From Methylobacterium sp. 10 (GTDB lineage Bacteria > Pseudomonadota > Alphaproteobacteria > Rhizobiales > Beijerinckiaceae): a stretch of DNA of 64,000 nucleotides. Made by a program: the position numbers and the translations under genes. The stretch is from positions 3,466,035 to 3,530,034 of the forward strand of contig NZ_KI912577.1 of the NCBI RefSeq assembly GCF_000519085.1, in the 5' to 3' direction. Numbering within the stretch: the first letter of the stretch is position 1; each line of letters begins with the position of its first letter. This document shows positions 43,738 through 50,990 of the stretch, in pieces. The notes beneath the pieces were generated by a model. That model searched no databases and had not been told where the DNA came from. It was given only the letters and a program-made list of their open reading frames with translations.

Positions 43738-44364
43738 TCATGGCGTTCGACCGATCACTGCCCATAGTGGATCGCTGAGGTCGCCCTCCGGCACTACGGC
43801 ATAGGCCTCTACGGTGGGGAATCCGGCGTGCCGCAAATAGAGGTCGATGAGCCGCGCTTGATCGTCCCCGCCTAGCGCCCGCCAGATGGCCACCGCCTTG
43901 GATGCGAAACACCGATTCGAGAAGGTGATGATCACGGGGGCATCCGGTACCAGCACCCGCGCGACCTCGCTGAGGACCGCCACAGGGTCTTGGAGGTACT
44001 GAACCCCGACGCAAATGAGGGCGGCGTCGATGCTGGCGGTTTCGAGGGGCAGGGTCGGATCGGCGTTGAGATCCTGCACGAAATGCTGCGTCAGGCGCGG
44101 GTTGGCGGCAAGCTCGCGTTCGTTCAATCCATGCCCGATCACAGTGGCGTAAGCGGCCTCCCCAGGCAGGTGGCTGACCCAACTCGACATCAAGTCGAGG
44201 ATGCGACCACCGGGCGGCAGGTGCGAGCGATAGAAGTCGGTGACGGCTTCGATGGCTGTGTCGTCGATATGGGTGACGAAGCGGGGCTGCGCGTAGAACA
44301 GGGTATCCGGCGTATGATCCTGCTTGGCAAAGGCTTCGGGGGGCAATCCGGGAAGGCTGGTCAT
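43738..44364 (-). CDS. Class I SAM-dependent methyltransferase
   Basis: 208 residues. The SAM-binding strand-loop is GGRILDLMSSWVSHLP. The acidic end of the second strand is in VIGHGLNERELAANPRLTQH, motif II is ASIDAALICVGVQYLQDPVA, and motif III is EVARVLVPDAPVIITFSNRC. This order is the standard Methyltransf_11 type. The SSWVSHLP variant is typical of an uncharacterised bacterial group. Substrate unknown, and no partner gene adjoins it. Confidence 0.8.
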   Translation of the reverse strand: MTSLPGLPPEAFAKQDHTPDTLFYAQPRFVTHIDDTAIEAVTDFYRSHLPPGGRILDLMSSWVSHLPGEAAYATVIGHGLNERELAANPRLTQHFVQDLNADPTLPLETASIDAALICVGVQYLQDPVAVLSEVARVLVPDAPVIITFSNRCFASKAVAIWRALGGDDQARLIDLYLRHAGFPTVEAYAVVPEGDLSDPLWAVIGRTP

Positions 44365-45029
44365 GATGGTCCTCGTTTGCCTTTCTTACCGTCCGACGAG
44401 ACTCCGCGAGTCAGGCGAAGCCCGCTCAGCCGCACCCCCTTATTTTGGTGACGATCCTCGACTTTGTCCTGGCGGCGATCGTCGCGCACTGCTGGTAGGC
44501 AACGGTGGAAAACTGACGCTCGGCACCCACCCTGAACGTCTGAGAAGGTGGCAATCGGAACCTCGCCTTTCGCCGTGAAGCGGACGTTCCGCCTCCGACC
44601 CGACCTTGCCGTTCAAGCTACCCTACGCCATCCGCCGAAAGCGGTCGTTCGTCGATCCGTGATGTCGGCAGCAGCGCCACGTCTGCGGGCCTTCGCCTGC
44701 AAGCGGGAGATGGGCTGCCTCCGGTGCAGCCGTGAGCCCTGATGCGAATGGCCTCGATGGCGTCTGGTCGAAGTCGCCCACTCGTCCAAGGTCGAGATCC
44801 GGCTCGGCGGCTTCCTGCCGGGGGGCTGAAACTTCTCGGGGACCGACTCCGTATCAATAGCCGAGGATAGGATCGCGCCCAGGCCAAAAGCCTTGATTTG
44901 AGCGCGGAATATCTATTGCTAAATTATCATAGTATAGGAAAGCCATTCTTTATTTGTGAGGAACAACGATACAATCATGCTGTTGTAGTGTGGGTTGGAT
45001 AAGATGTTCACCTCTACAGGAGATCCTAC
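44365..45029. other. Gene-poor stretch with repeats; promoter of the Met-rich peptide gene at the end
   Basis: No gene. An inverted repeat core (AAGCGGACGTTCCGCC) lies near 44579. The last 130 bases before 45030 become AT-rich (ttgctaaattatcatagtat), consistent with a promoter; ribosome site caggag at about 45017. Confidence 0.5.
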
Positions 45030-45263
45030 ATGAAGAAGTTCACTCTTGCGCTGACCGCCTTGACCGCTCTCGGCGGCATCGCCCTCGCCGCCGGTTCGGC
45101 CACGGCCGCCCCGATGTTCGTCAACGGCATGCAGTCCGAGAGCGGCGTCACCCAGGTCCGCATGGACCGCGGCGAGCGGATGATGATGAAGAAGCGCATG
45201 ATGCGGAAGAACATGATGAAGCGCCGCATGATGAAGAAGCGGATGATGAACCGCGGGATGTGA
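45030..45263 (+). CDS. Secreted methionine-rich small peptide (MrpX-like)
   Basis: 77 residues. The Sec signal peptide (MKKFTLALTALTALGGIALA, then AGSATA-A) should be removed, leaving about 51 residues of which 15 are Met. They are packed with Lys and Arg in the C-terminal half (MMMKKRMMRK, MMKRRMMKKRMM). Such a sequence has little ability to fold and would act as a periplasmic pool of oxidisable Met. In Azospira a methionine-rich peptide (MrpX) works with a YedY/MsrP molybdoenzyme to scavenge hypochlorite. Here the next two genes encode a b-type cytochrome and a SUOX-fold molybdoenzyme. The functional link is inference; cation binding is an alternative. Confidence 0.7.
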   Translation: MKKFTLALTALTALGGIALAAGSATAAPMFVNGMQSESGVTQVRMDRGERMMMKKRMMRKNMMKRRMMKKRMMNRGM

Positions 45264-45284
45264 TCCTAAGCGCCATGCGCTTTC

Positions 45285-45307
45285 GGAGGCCCCGGCATGG
45301 GGCCTCC
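45285..45307 (+). terminator. Stem-loop between the Met-rich peptide gene and the cytochrome gene
   Basis: Perfect nine-base arms GGAGGCCCC and GGGGCCTCC with a five-base loop, placed 21 bases after the stop codon. No U-tract, so it may attenuate rather than end transcription, giving more peptide than enzyme. Confidence 0.5.
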
Positions 45308-45339
45308 ACCCCGATGGCCATGACTTCAAGGAAGACCGT

Positions 45340-46221
45340 TTGGCCAGCACCTACCTGACCCGTTCCGCGCCCGAGACCGGCGAGGTCGAGCGCCGTCGTT
45401 GGATGTTCCGGCACCCCGCCGTCATCCGCGTCACGCACTGGGTCAACGCCGTCTGCCTGCTGGTCCTGCTGATGAGCGGCCTGCAGATTTTCAACGCCCA
45501 TCCGGCTCTGTACTGGGGCAACGTCTCGACCTTCGATACGCCGCTGATGGCGATGTCCTCCACCGAGGACGACCGGCCCAAGGGCGTCACCACGATCTTC
45601 GGAACGACCTTCGACACCACCGGCTGGCTCGGCTCCTCGGTCGGTGCGAACGGCGAGCCGGCCGACCGTGGCTTCCCGGCCTGGACGACCCTGCCGAGCG
45701 ACCAGGACCTCACCGGCGGTCGTAGCTGGCACTTCTTCTTCGCCTGGGCCTTCGTCCTGAACGGGCTCGCCTACCTCCTCTACGGGTTGGTCAGCGGACA
45801 GCTTCGGTTCCGGGTGATCCCGTCGCGCGACCAAGTCCGGCACTTCGGCGCGTCGGTGTGGGAGCACCTGACGCTGCGCTTCCCCCAGGGCGACGAGGCC
45901 AAGCGCTACAACGTCATCCAGAAGCTCACCTACCTCGTCGTGTTATTCGTGCTCCTGCCGGTTCAGGTGCTGGCCGGGCTCGCGATGTCGCCGGCGATGA
46001 ACGCGGCCTTCCCGTTCCTGCTGACCCTGTTCGACGGGCGCCAGTCTGCCCGTACGATCCACTTCGTCGTGGCGGCGCTGCTGGTCCTGTTCGTCGTCGT
46101 GCACGTCGCACTCGTCCTGCTCTCCGGGTTCTGGAACAACATGCGCGGCATGCTCACCGGCTGGTTCGTGATCGAGCGCAAGGTCGAGCCGGTCGCCGTC
46201 GCCGCGGAGCCCCGGTCATGA
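45340..46221 (+). CDS. Cytochrome b561/hydrogenase-type membrane cytochrome b
   Basis: 293 residues with four main membrane spans: VTHWVNAVCLLVLLMSGLQI, WHFFFAWAFVLNGLAYLLYG, LTYLVVLFVLLPVQVLAGLA, IHFVVAALLVLFVVVHVALV. Haem-ligand His candidates are in RVTHWVN, SWHFFF, TIHFVV and VVHVAL, the pattern of Ni-hydrogenase/formate dehydrogenase-type cytochromes b. A periplasmic insert of about 80 residues follows the first span. It would pass quinol electrons to the molybdoenzyme encoded next, whose start overlaps this stop (ATGA). The first codon is TTG. Confidence 0.85.
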   Translation: MASTYLTRSAPETGEVERRRWMFRHPAVIRVTHWVNAVCLLVLLMSGLQIFNAHPALYWGNVSTFDTPLMAMSSTEDDRPKGVTTIFGTTFDTTGWLGSSVGANGEPADRGFPAWTTLPSDQDLTGGRSWHFFFAWAFVLNGLAYLLYGLVSGQLRFRVIPSRDQVRHFGASVWEHLTLRFPQGDEAKRYNVIQKLTYLVVLFVLLPVQVLAGLAMSPAMNAAFPFLLTLFDGRQSARTIHFVVAALLVLFVVVHVALVLLSGFWNNMRGMLTGWFVIERKVEPVAVAAEPRS

Positions 46222-47144
46222 ACTCCCTTCCGAGCCGACGTGCCCTCCTAACGGGAGCGTCCGCCACGGCCGCGGCGGCCATGCTCCGCGGGTGCGACCG
46301 CCTAGGCAACGCGGACTGGTTCCAGCGCACGCTCAAGACCGGCGAGGACGCCAACCTGTTCGTCCAACGCCTGCTCCTGACCGACCGGACGCTGGCGCCG
46401 GAATACGCCGAGTCCGACATCTCGCCGTGGTTCAAGCCGAACGGCACCGAGGATCCGCCGGACAAAGACTACAAGGCACTGGCGAAGGGCAAGTTCGCCA
46501 AGTACCACCTTGAGGTCGGCGGCCTCGTGGAGGTACCCTTCCGGCTGTCCCTGGCCGAGCTTCGCACGCTTCCCGCCCGCACCCAGGTCACCCGGCACGA
46601 TTGCGTCGAGGGCTGGAGCGCCATCGGCAAATGGACCGGCGTGCCGCTCGCCGACCTCCTGTCCCGCGCCAAGCTGAAGCCCGAGGCGCGCTACGTGGTG
46701 TTTCATTGCGCGGACACCATGGACCAGGGCAGTGCGCTCGAAGGCGGCGGAGACGGTGAGGATACCGACGAGGCGCCCCCCGCCGGCAATACCAACCCGG
46801 CCATGACCAAGCAGTCGGGCGGAGGGGAGAGTAGGAAGGATTCCGGCGGCCAGCAGGCGCCGAAGGACACCGCGGCCAGCGGCGGGACGCCCGTCCGGTA
46901 CTACGAAAGTATCGACCTCGTGGACGCGTTCCACCCGCAGACGATCCTCGCCTACGACATGAACGGCAAGGCGCTTCCCATCGCGAACGGCGCCCCGCTG
47001 CGCCTACGGGTCGAACGCAACCTCGGCTACAAGCAGGCCAAGTACGTAATGCGCATCGAGGTGGTCGAGAGCTTCGCCCATTTTGGCGAGGGCAAGGGTG
47101 GCTACTGGGAGGACCAGGGCTACGCTTGGTATGCGGGCATCTGA
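46218..47144 (+). CDS. SUOX-fold molybdopterin oxidoreductase, exported by Tat
   Basis: 308 residues from the ATG at 46218. The N-terminus SRRALLTGASATAAAAML is a twin-arginine signal. The molybdenum-ligating Cys is in TRHDCVEGWSAIGKWTGVPL, followed by ADLLSRAKLKPEARYVVFHC. The second half has the substrate-site region YESIDLVDAFHPQTILAYDM and LPIANGAPLRLRVERNLGYK, typical of YedY/MsrP and sulfite-oxidase-like enzymes. An unusual low-complexity insert (GGGDGEDTDEAPPAGNTNP to TAASGG, about 50 residues) interrupts the domain after residue 175. With the cytochrome b it forms a periplasmic redox pair. Methionine-sulfoxide reduction is plausible given the upstream Met-rich peptide, but not shown. 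Confidence 0.85.
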   Translation: MNSLPSRRALLTGASATAAAAMLRGCDRLGNADWFQRTLKTGEDANLFVQRLLLTDRTLAPEYAESDISPWFKPNGTEDPPDKDYKALAKGKFAKYHLEVGGLVEVPFRLSLAELRTLPARTQVTRHDCVEGWSAIGKWTGVPLADLLSRAKLKPEARYVVFHCADTMDQGSALEGGGDGEDTDEAPPAGNTNPAMTKQSGGGESRKDSGGQQAPKDTAASGGTPVRYYESIDLVDAFHPQTILAYDMNGKALPIANGAPLRLRVERNLGYKQAKYVMRIEVVESFAHFGEGKGGYWEDQGYAWYAGI

Positions 47145-47434
47145 GCCGCTCGCGTGCAGCCGGCTTCGAAAGGTGAACTCGATCAACATCTTACGGGCGG
47201 CGGCGGACAATGAAAACTTGGCCGATCAGAATGGCTGTTAGCCCCATTCTCCGTCCAGAAGCGGACGGGCGGAACCCCACCCGACCCGGTCGTAGAGTGG
47301 ACGGACGTATCCCTATCCATCACTGCCTTTCAAGACCGGGTGGGCCAGATCCCATAGCGGACGTATCCAACGTTGGCATCGGACCGTAGGATCACTGTCG
47401 CGACCCTGCCCCTCGCGCCGACGGAGCCCTGTTT
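47145..47434. repeat. Intergenic repeat stretch
   Basis: Contains AAGCGGAC near 47261 and two further AGCGGACGTATCC-like cores. No gene. Confidence 0.55.
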
Positions 47435-48103
47435 GTGGACCTGATGAACCTCCTGAAGTCCATCGAGGAGCTTCTCTACGAAATTGTCTCCTGGTTCCTG
47501 TTCTATCCGCTAACGTTCTGGAAGTGCGTTCGCCATCCCATCAGCATGATGGCCTACGCCGAGACCGAACTTGCCGCGGACCCGAAGTCACGGTTCTCGG
47601 CCGCCCTCAGTCCGCCGATCTTCCTGTTCCTCACGCTGATCATCGCGCATGTCGTTGAACTACGATTCACAGTGCCGGGGCCTGAGCTGACCGGGCCGCT
47701 AGCGGACCAGCGCAACCTTCTTCTCTTGCGGGCCGTCATGTTCAGCTTGTTCCCGCTTATGATGGCGGTCCAGCGCGTCCGCAGGGATGCCCAGACGATA
47801 ACGCGGGAGACGCTGCGCCCGCCCTTCTACAGCCAATGCTACGTCGCAGCGCCCTTCGCACTTGCGTTCGACCTCGCCATGACGAGCGTGCGCTACGCGA
47901 CGCCGACAGCCTTGATCGTCACAATCGTCACCCTCGCCGTCGGGTTTGCCTGGTACATCGCGGTCGAGACACGTTGGTTCGCGCTTCGTGCGAGCGTCGG
48001 GCATGCGGCGGCGTTCGCACGGGTGCTTGCTACCGTGCTGGTCGGTGCTTTCCTCTTCGTCCTTATCACCCTGGCGGCCGCGTCGTTCGTCTCTCAGGTG
48101 TGA
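47435..48103 (+). CDS. Multi-pass membrane protein, Yip1/permease-like, function unknown
   Basis: 222 residues; starts at GTG 47435 (ggag ten bases upstream), with an ATG three codons later as alternative. Hydrophobic spans: SPPIFLFLTLIIAHVVELRF, LLLLRAVMFSLFPLMMAVQR, PTALIVTIVTLAVGFAWYIA and VLATVLVGAFLFVLITLAAA. Before them is a short amphipathic part (ELLYEIVSWFLFYPLTFWKC). This resembles Yip1-like or DUF1282-type proteins. No conserved catalytic residues; probably a structural or transport accessory. A hairpin follows at 48270. Confidence 0.65.
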   Translation: MDLMNLLKSIEELLYEIVSWFLFYPLTFWKCVRHPISMMAYAETELAADPKSRFSAALSPPIFLFLTLIIAHVVELRFTVPGPELTGPLADQRNLLLLRAVMFSLFPLMMAVQRVRRDAQTITRETLRPPFYSQCYVAAPFALAFDLAMTSVRYATPTALIVTIVTLAVGFAWYIAVETRWFALRASVGHAAAFARVLATVLVGAFLFVLITLAAASFVSQV

Positions 48104-48596
48104 AGGCGATGCGGGGCATGACGTGGGTTCGCATCAAGGAGCTCAAGAGCGGCGACTCGGCCATTGGCAGCCGAGCTCTCAAGACTGGGGCGGTGCGCCA
48201 GATGGCAGCCGAATAAGTACGCTTGATCGTCCCGTCTCAACTGATCTAGCCTAACGCGCACAGGCATTGAGTGCCCCGCGCCCTCATCGCGGGGCACTCG
48301 ATTCAACAGCCCCAGGGCAGCATCAACGCAACCGAACGACAGCTTCCCTACCAAGCAGTTCGATACCGGAACGACTGCTAACCACCCAACCCAGCCGTAG
48401 GTCATCCTCCACCAAGTCGCCCCTAAGCGGACCTTGCGAGGGTCTGTGAAGGGTCGACAACGGACGGTCGCTTATCGAAAACTGAATTTCCGCTGCCGGG
48501 CGGTGGGCTGAGATTCGCTCTTGGCGCAGAGCTGTGGCACGTTCGGATTGCGGTTGGGGTGAGATGCTGATGGCTCCTCGAAAACGGAGTCCCATC
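48104..48596. other. Gene-poor stretch with a hairpin and intergenic repeats
   Basis: Holds a perfect 11-base stem-loop at 48270-48298 (AGTGCCCCGCG and complement, seven-base loop), which may end transcription of the membrane-protein gene. AAGCGGACC and CGGACGGTCGCTTA repeat cores lie near 48425-48475. Confidence 0.55.
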
Positions 48597-48730
48597 ATGC
48601 CTTCAACCAGCGACACCACCCGCCGACCGTGGAACCTTGGCCGCCTCATCGGTCCCAAACCGCCGTTCAAGCCAAAGCACATCTGGGCGATCCGCACCCG
48701 GCTGCAGCACGAGTGTGAAAAAGCGTCCGC
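48597..48730 (+). pseudogene. Tyrosine recombinase/integrase, N-terminal fragment
   Basis: From ATG 48597: MPSTSDTTRRPWNLGRLIG, then PKPPFKPKHIWAIRTRLQHE. This matches the opening of a common small tyrosine-recombinase group (PWNKGKLIGQKPPLKPKHVW-like). The sequence then diverges and stops at 48758; all catalytic residues (RHRY) are lost. It is debris of an integrating element. Confidence 0.65.
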
Positions 48731-48789
48731 CGATGCCCCCTCTATTATCTATCGCTAAGTCTTTGCTTTCATCGCGCAATCTTCACCGT

Positions 48790-48827
48790 AGGTGAGGTCA
48801 CGATCGGCGCCGATCGTGACCTCACCT
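48790..48827. repeat. 38-base perfect palindrome, copy 2 of the palindrome family
   Basis: The first 19 bases AGGTGAGGTCACGATCGGC are followed at once by their exact complement, with no loop. The related copy at 20865 has the same arms with one consistent base difference. It is followed within 20 bases by TTTTTCATAA, as in copy 1. Confidence 0.8.
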
Positions 48828-48890
48828 TCGATGCAAATTTCCTATTTTTCATAAGGGATTACGTCCTGTTTTGCCCAGGGTTATAGTTCG

Positions 48891-49070
48891 ATGCCGATCC
48901 ACACTTACGTCGTGCAGTCGTTGGGCTGGGATACGATTGACCCTATCCTGGGCCGAGGCGTCACCCACAAGCTCGTTTACGTGCTGTCCAAGGCTCACAA
49001 GCGCGGACGGATACGGTCGGTCGGGTATGAGCGGGGCGTGCGGGTTTGGGCGCTTTTTAAGGAATGCTAG
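48891..49070 (+). CDS. Small orphan protein, winged-helix-like
   Basis: 59 codons starting MPIHTYVVQSLGWDTIDPIL and ending VRVWALFKEC. The middle part (THKLVYVLSKAHKRGRIRSV) resembles the recognition-helix end and wing of small HTH domains. It lies just downstream of the palindrome. There is no recognised family, and it is shorter than usual gene-calling limits, so it may be a truncated regulator. Confidence 0.4.
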   Translation: MPIHTYVVQSLGWDTIDPILGRGVTHKLVYVLSKAHKRGRIRSVGYERGVRVWALFKEC

Positions 49071-49415
49071 GCCTAGAACCAAACTAGAACTGACTTGAGT
49101 TCCGCCAGGATGGCCGCAGGGCAGCGATTCGCTTGTTGACCCTACAATGGCGGCTTTCGTTCCTAAAAGCCGCTGGCGGTGCCTCAAAACCCCACAAAAT
49201 GACTGGCAATTTGACTCTCTAGTTGAGCCAGCGGATATTTTGATTAGGACGAAGTGTTCGTCCTGATACGACAAAGGCCAGGGCTTCAGACCCCGGCCTA
49301 TGCATCGTAACGGCAAAGGCCTTGGGGGACTTGCGGCTGCTAGTTATAAGCACGCGCATTTTATGCGCGCCTAGCGCCGTGTCAAGTTTTCCAAGGCCTC
49401 CAATGGAGGCCGCGC
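49071..49415. other. Intergenic stretch with a small hairpin
   Basis: No gene. An eight-base stem AGGACGAA/TTCGTCCT with a three-base loop lies at about 49246-49264. Confidence 0.45.
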
Positions 49416-49619
49416 ATGGCCAAAGCCCGAAACCATCCCCCCAGTCATCGCCTCACGTTTGATGAGGCTGTGCAGGTTCATCTTCGATTGATGGATAGCG
49501 ACATCTACAGCCGGATTGCCGCGACTTACGACGTCAACCAAGCGCGTATTGCCGACGTCAAGTTCGGCAGACTTCATCCCGGCAGTAAGGAGGAAGCGGT
49601 TCGCCGCTCTGCCATCTAG
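49416..49619 (+). CDS. Small HTH-like protein, function unknown
   Basis: 67 residues: LTFDEAVQVHLRLMDSDIYS followed by RIAATYDVNQARIADVKFGR, which has the spacing of a helix-turn-helix, ending LHPGSKEEAVRRSAI. Codon use is normal for the genome. It may be a phage- or element-derived regulator; neighbours are integrase debris. No ligand or target is known. Confidence 0.55.
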   Translation: MAKARNHPPSHRLTFDEAVQVHLRLMDSDIYSRIAATYDVNQARIADVKFGRLHPGSKEEAVRRSAI

Positions 49620-49713
49620 CTAGCTACGAACGGCGGCATCTCAGGTGCCGCCGCTTCTGTTTGGGAAGAGCACCAAGTCCCCAGAAGGCCGCTGGCCGAA
49701 ACCTGAGCCGAAC

Positions 49714-49965
49714 TTAAGGCGGTGGTTCGTCGTTCGCCATCTGATGAGGCAAGGCCTCGGCGGCATTGGATGGGCTTCGATAGAAGGCGGCTATCTCGCG
49801 CTTCAAATCGCGCCTCTGCTCAACCATTAGTCTGGGTAGAATGTCGTCTTTGTGCCGGTTCGTTACCGACATCAATTTGATGTCGGGGTAACCGCCCTCG
49901 AAAACGACAAGGACTCTCGACAGTAAAAGGGTATCATTCGGGTCTAGGCAATAATGGCTAGCCAT
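49714..49965 (-). CDS. Small hypothetical protein
   Basis: 83 residues from ATG 49965: MASHYCLDPNDTLLLSRVLV, then FEGGYPDIKLMSVTNRHKDD and PRLMVEQRRDLKREIAAFYR. The charged helical end and good codon use suggest it is real, but I recognise no family. It is convergent with the small HTH-like gene. Confidence 0.45.
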   Translation of the reverse strand: MASHYCLDPNDTLLLSRVLVVFEGGYPDIKLMSVTNRHKDDILPRLMVEQRRDLKREIAAFYRSPSNAAEALPHQMANDEPPP

Positions 49966-50193
49966 CGCGCGCCCCTCTCAAAGCTCCGCTTGGAAGCACT
50001 TATCTTTATGGTGATTCGGAGACAGTAGAAAGCGGAAAACTGTGCAAAAGGCTGCAAGCGAATATTTTTAGATGTAAATATTCGCTCAAATGGTTTAAAG
50101 ACAGTCGCCATTCCACCAAGGCGGGAAAACGCCTTGGTGCATTTGCTCCATAAGGCCGCATAATTTTGTCTCTTGCAACGAAGGATCGAAGGT
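49966..50193. other. Intergenic, contains a short hairpin
   Basis: An inverted repeat CCAAGGCG/CGCCTTGG around 50117-50138 may end transcription of the SDR remnant on the minus strand. No gene. Confidence 0.4.
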
Positions 50194-50841
50194 TCAGGCG
50201 GACTGGCCGCCGTCGACGTTCAGCGTGGCGCCGGTGACGTACCCGGCGTCCGGACCGGCCAGGAACGAGACCGCCGCCGCGATGTCCTCCGGCTGGCCGT
50301 AGCGGCCGAGCGCGGCGAGGCCTCTCAGGGTCTCGGCGAAGGGGCCGTCCTGCGGGTTCATGTCGGTGTTGATCGCGTCGGGCTGGACTACGTTGACCGT
50401 GATGTTGCGGGGCCCGAAGTCGCGGGCCCAGCCGCGGATGTAGGCCGCCACCGCCGCCATGGTGGCGACGTAGTCGGCGGCGCCGGCAAAGGGGAAGTGG
50501 ACCGTGCCGATGGACACAATGCGGCCGCCATCCGTCATCAGCGGCACGGTGGCCCTGACCGCCGCGGCCACGCCCTTGACGTTGACGTCGAGCTGCCGGT
50601 CGAACGCGGCGCGGTCGGACTTCGCATCGTCAACCATGCCGGTGACGAACACGCCCGCGGAGTTGACCAGTATGAAGAGGCGTCTAAGGGCGACGTGTGC
50701 CTCCCGCACGAGGGACTCGACCTCGCGGACGATGTCCTCGGCACTCTCGCGCGAGGCGGCGTAGCTTAAGGCGACGTCGGCGCCGTCGCGGGCGAGGCGT
50801 CGAACGGTGGCCGCCCCGATGCCGCGCGATCCGCCGGTCAC
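50194..50841 (-). pseudogene. Decayed SDR-family oxidoreductase, paralogue of the SDR at 32941
   Basis: The C-terminal two thirds are over 80% like the SDR at 32941 (GAADYVATMAAVAAYIRGWA, RNITVNVVQPDAINTDMNP). Three defects are visible. There is no start codon before the nucleotide motif: the frame runs back through a C-run (PPPLAGKAALVTGG) without an ATG. About 20 residues are missing between the cofactor domain and NSAGVFVTG. The catalytic Lys of YxxxK is Met (atg for aag). It keeps the Tyr that the other copy lost. Best called a pseudogene; translation from the GTG at 50841 would lack the first strand. Confidence 0.7.
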
Positions 50842-50990
50842 GAGCGCCGCCTTGCCGGCGAGGGGGGGGGGTACCTGGATCAGGGTCAGGTCCCCTGGCC
50901 GCGTCCGTGCAGCGGACGTTACGTGATAGATTCCTCGATGCCGCCGATTCGAGCTTCCTCACGCCGAGGAGCGAGAGGAAGCGGATCGTG
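50842..50990. other. Remnant of the SDR 5' end and short intergenic
   Basis: On the minus strand the frame DLTLIQVPPPLAGK continues the decayed SDR upstream through a run of eight or nine C. A GTCCGCTGCACGGAC inverted repeat lies near 50905. Confidence 0.4.
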
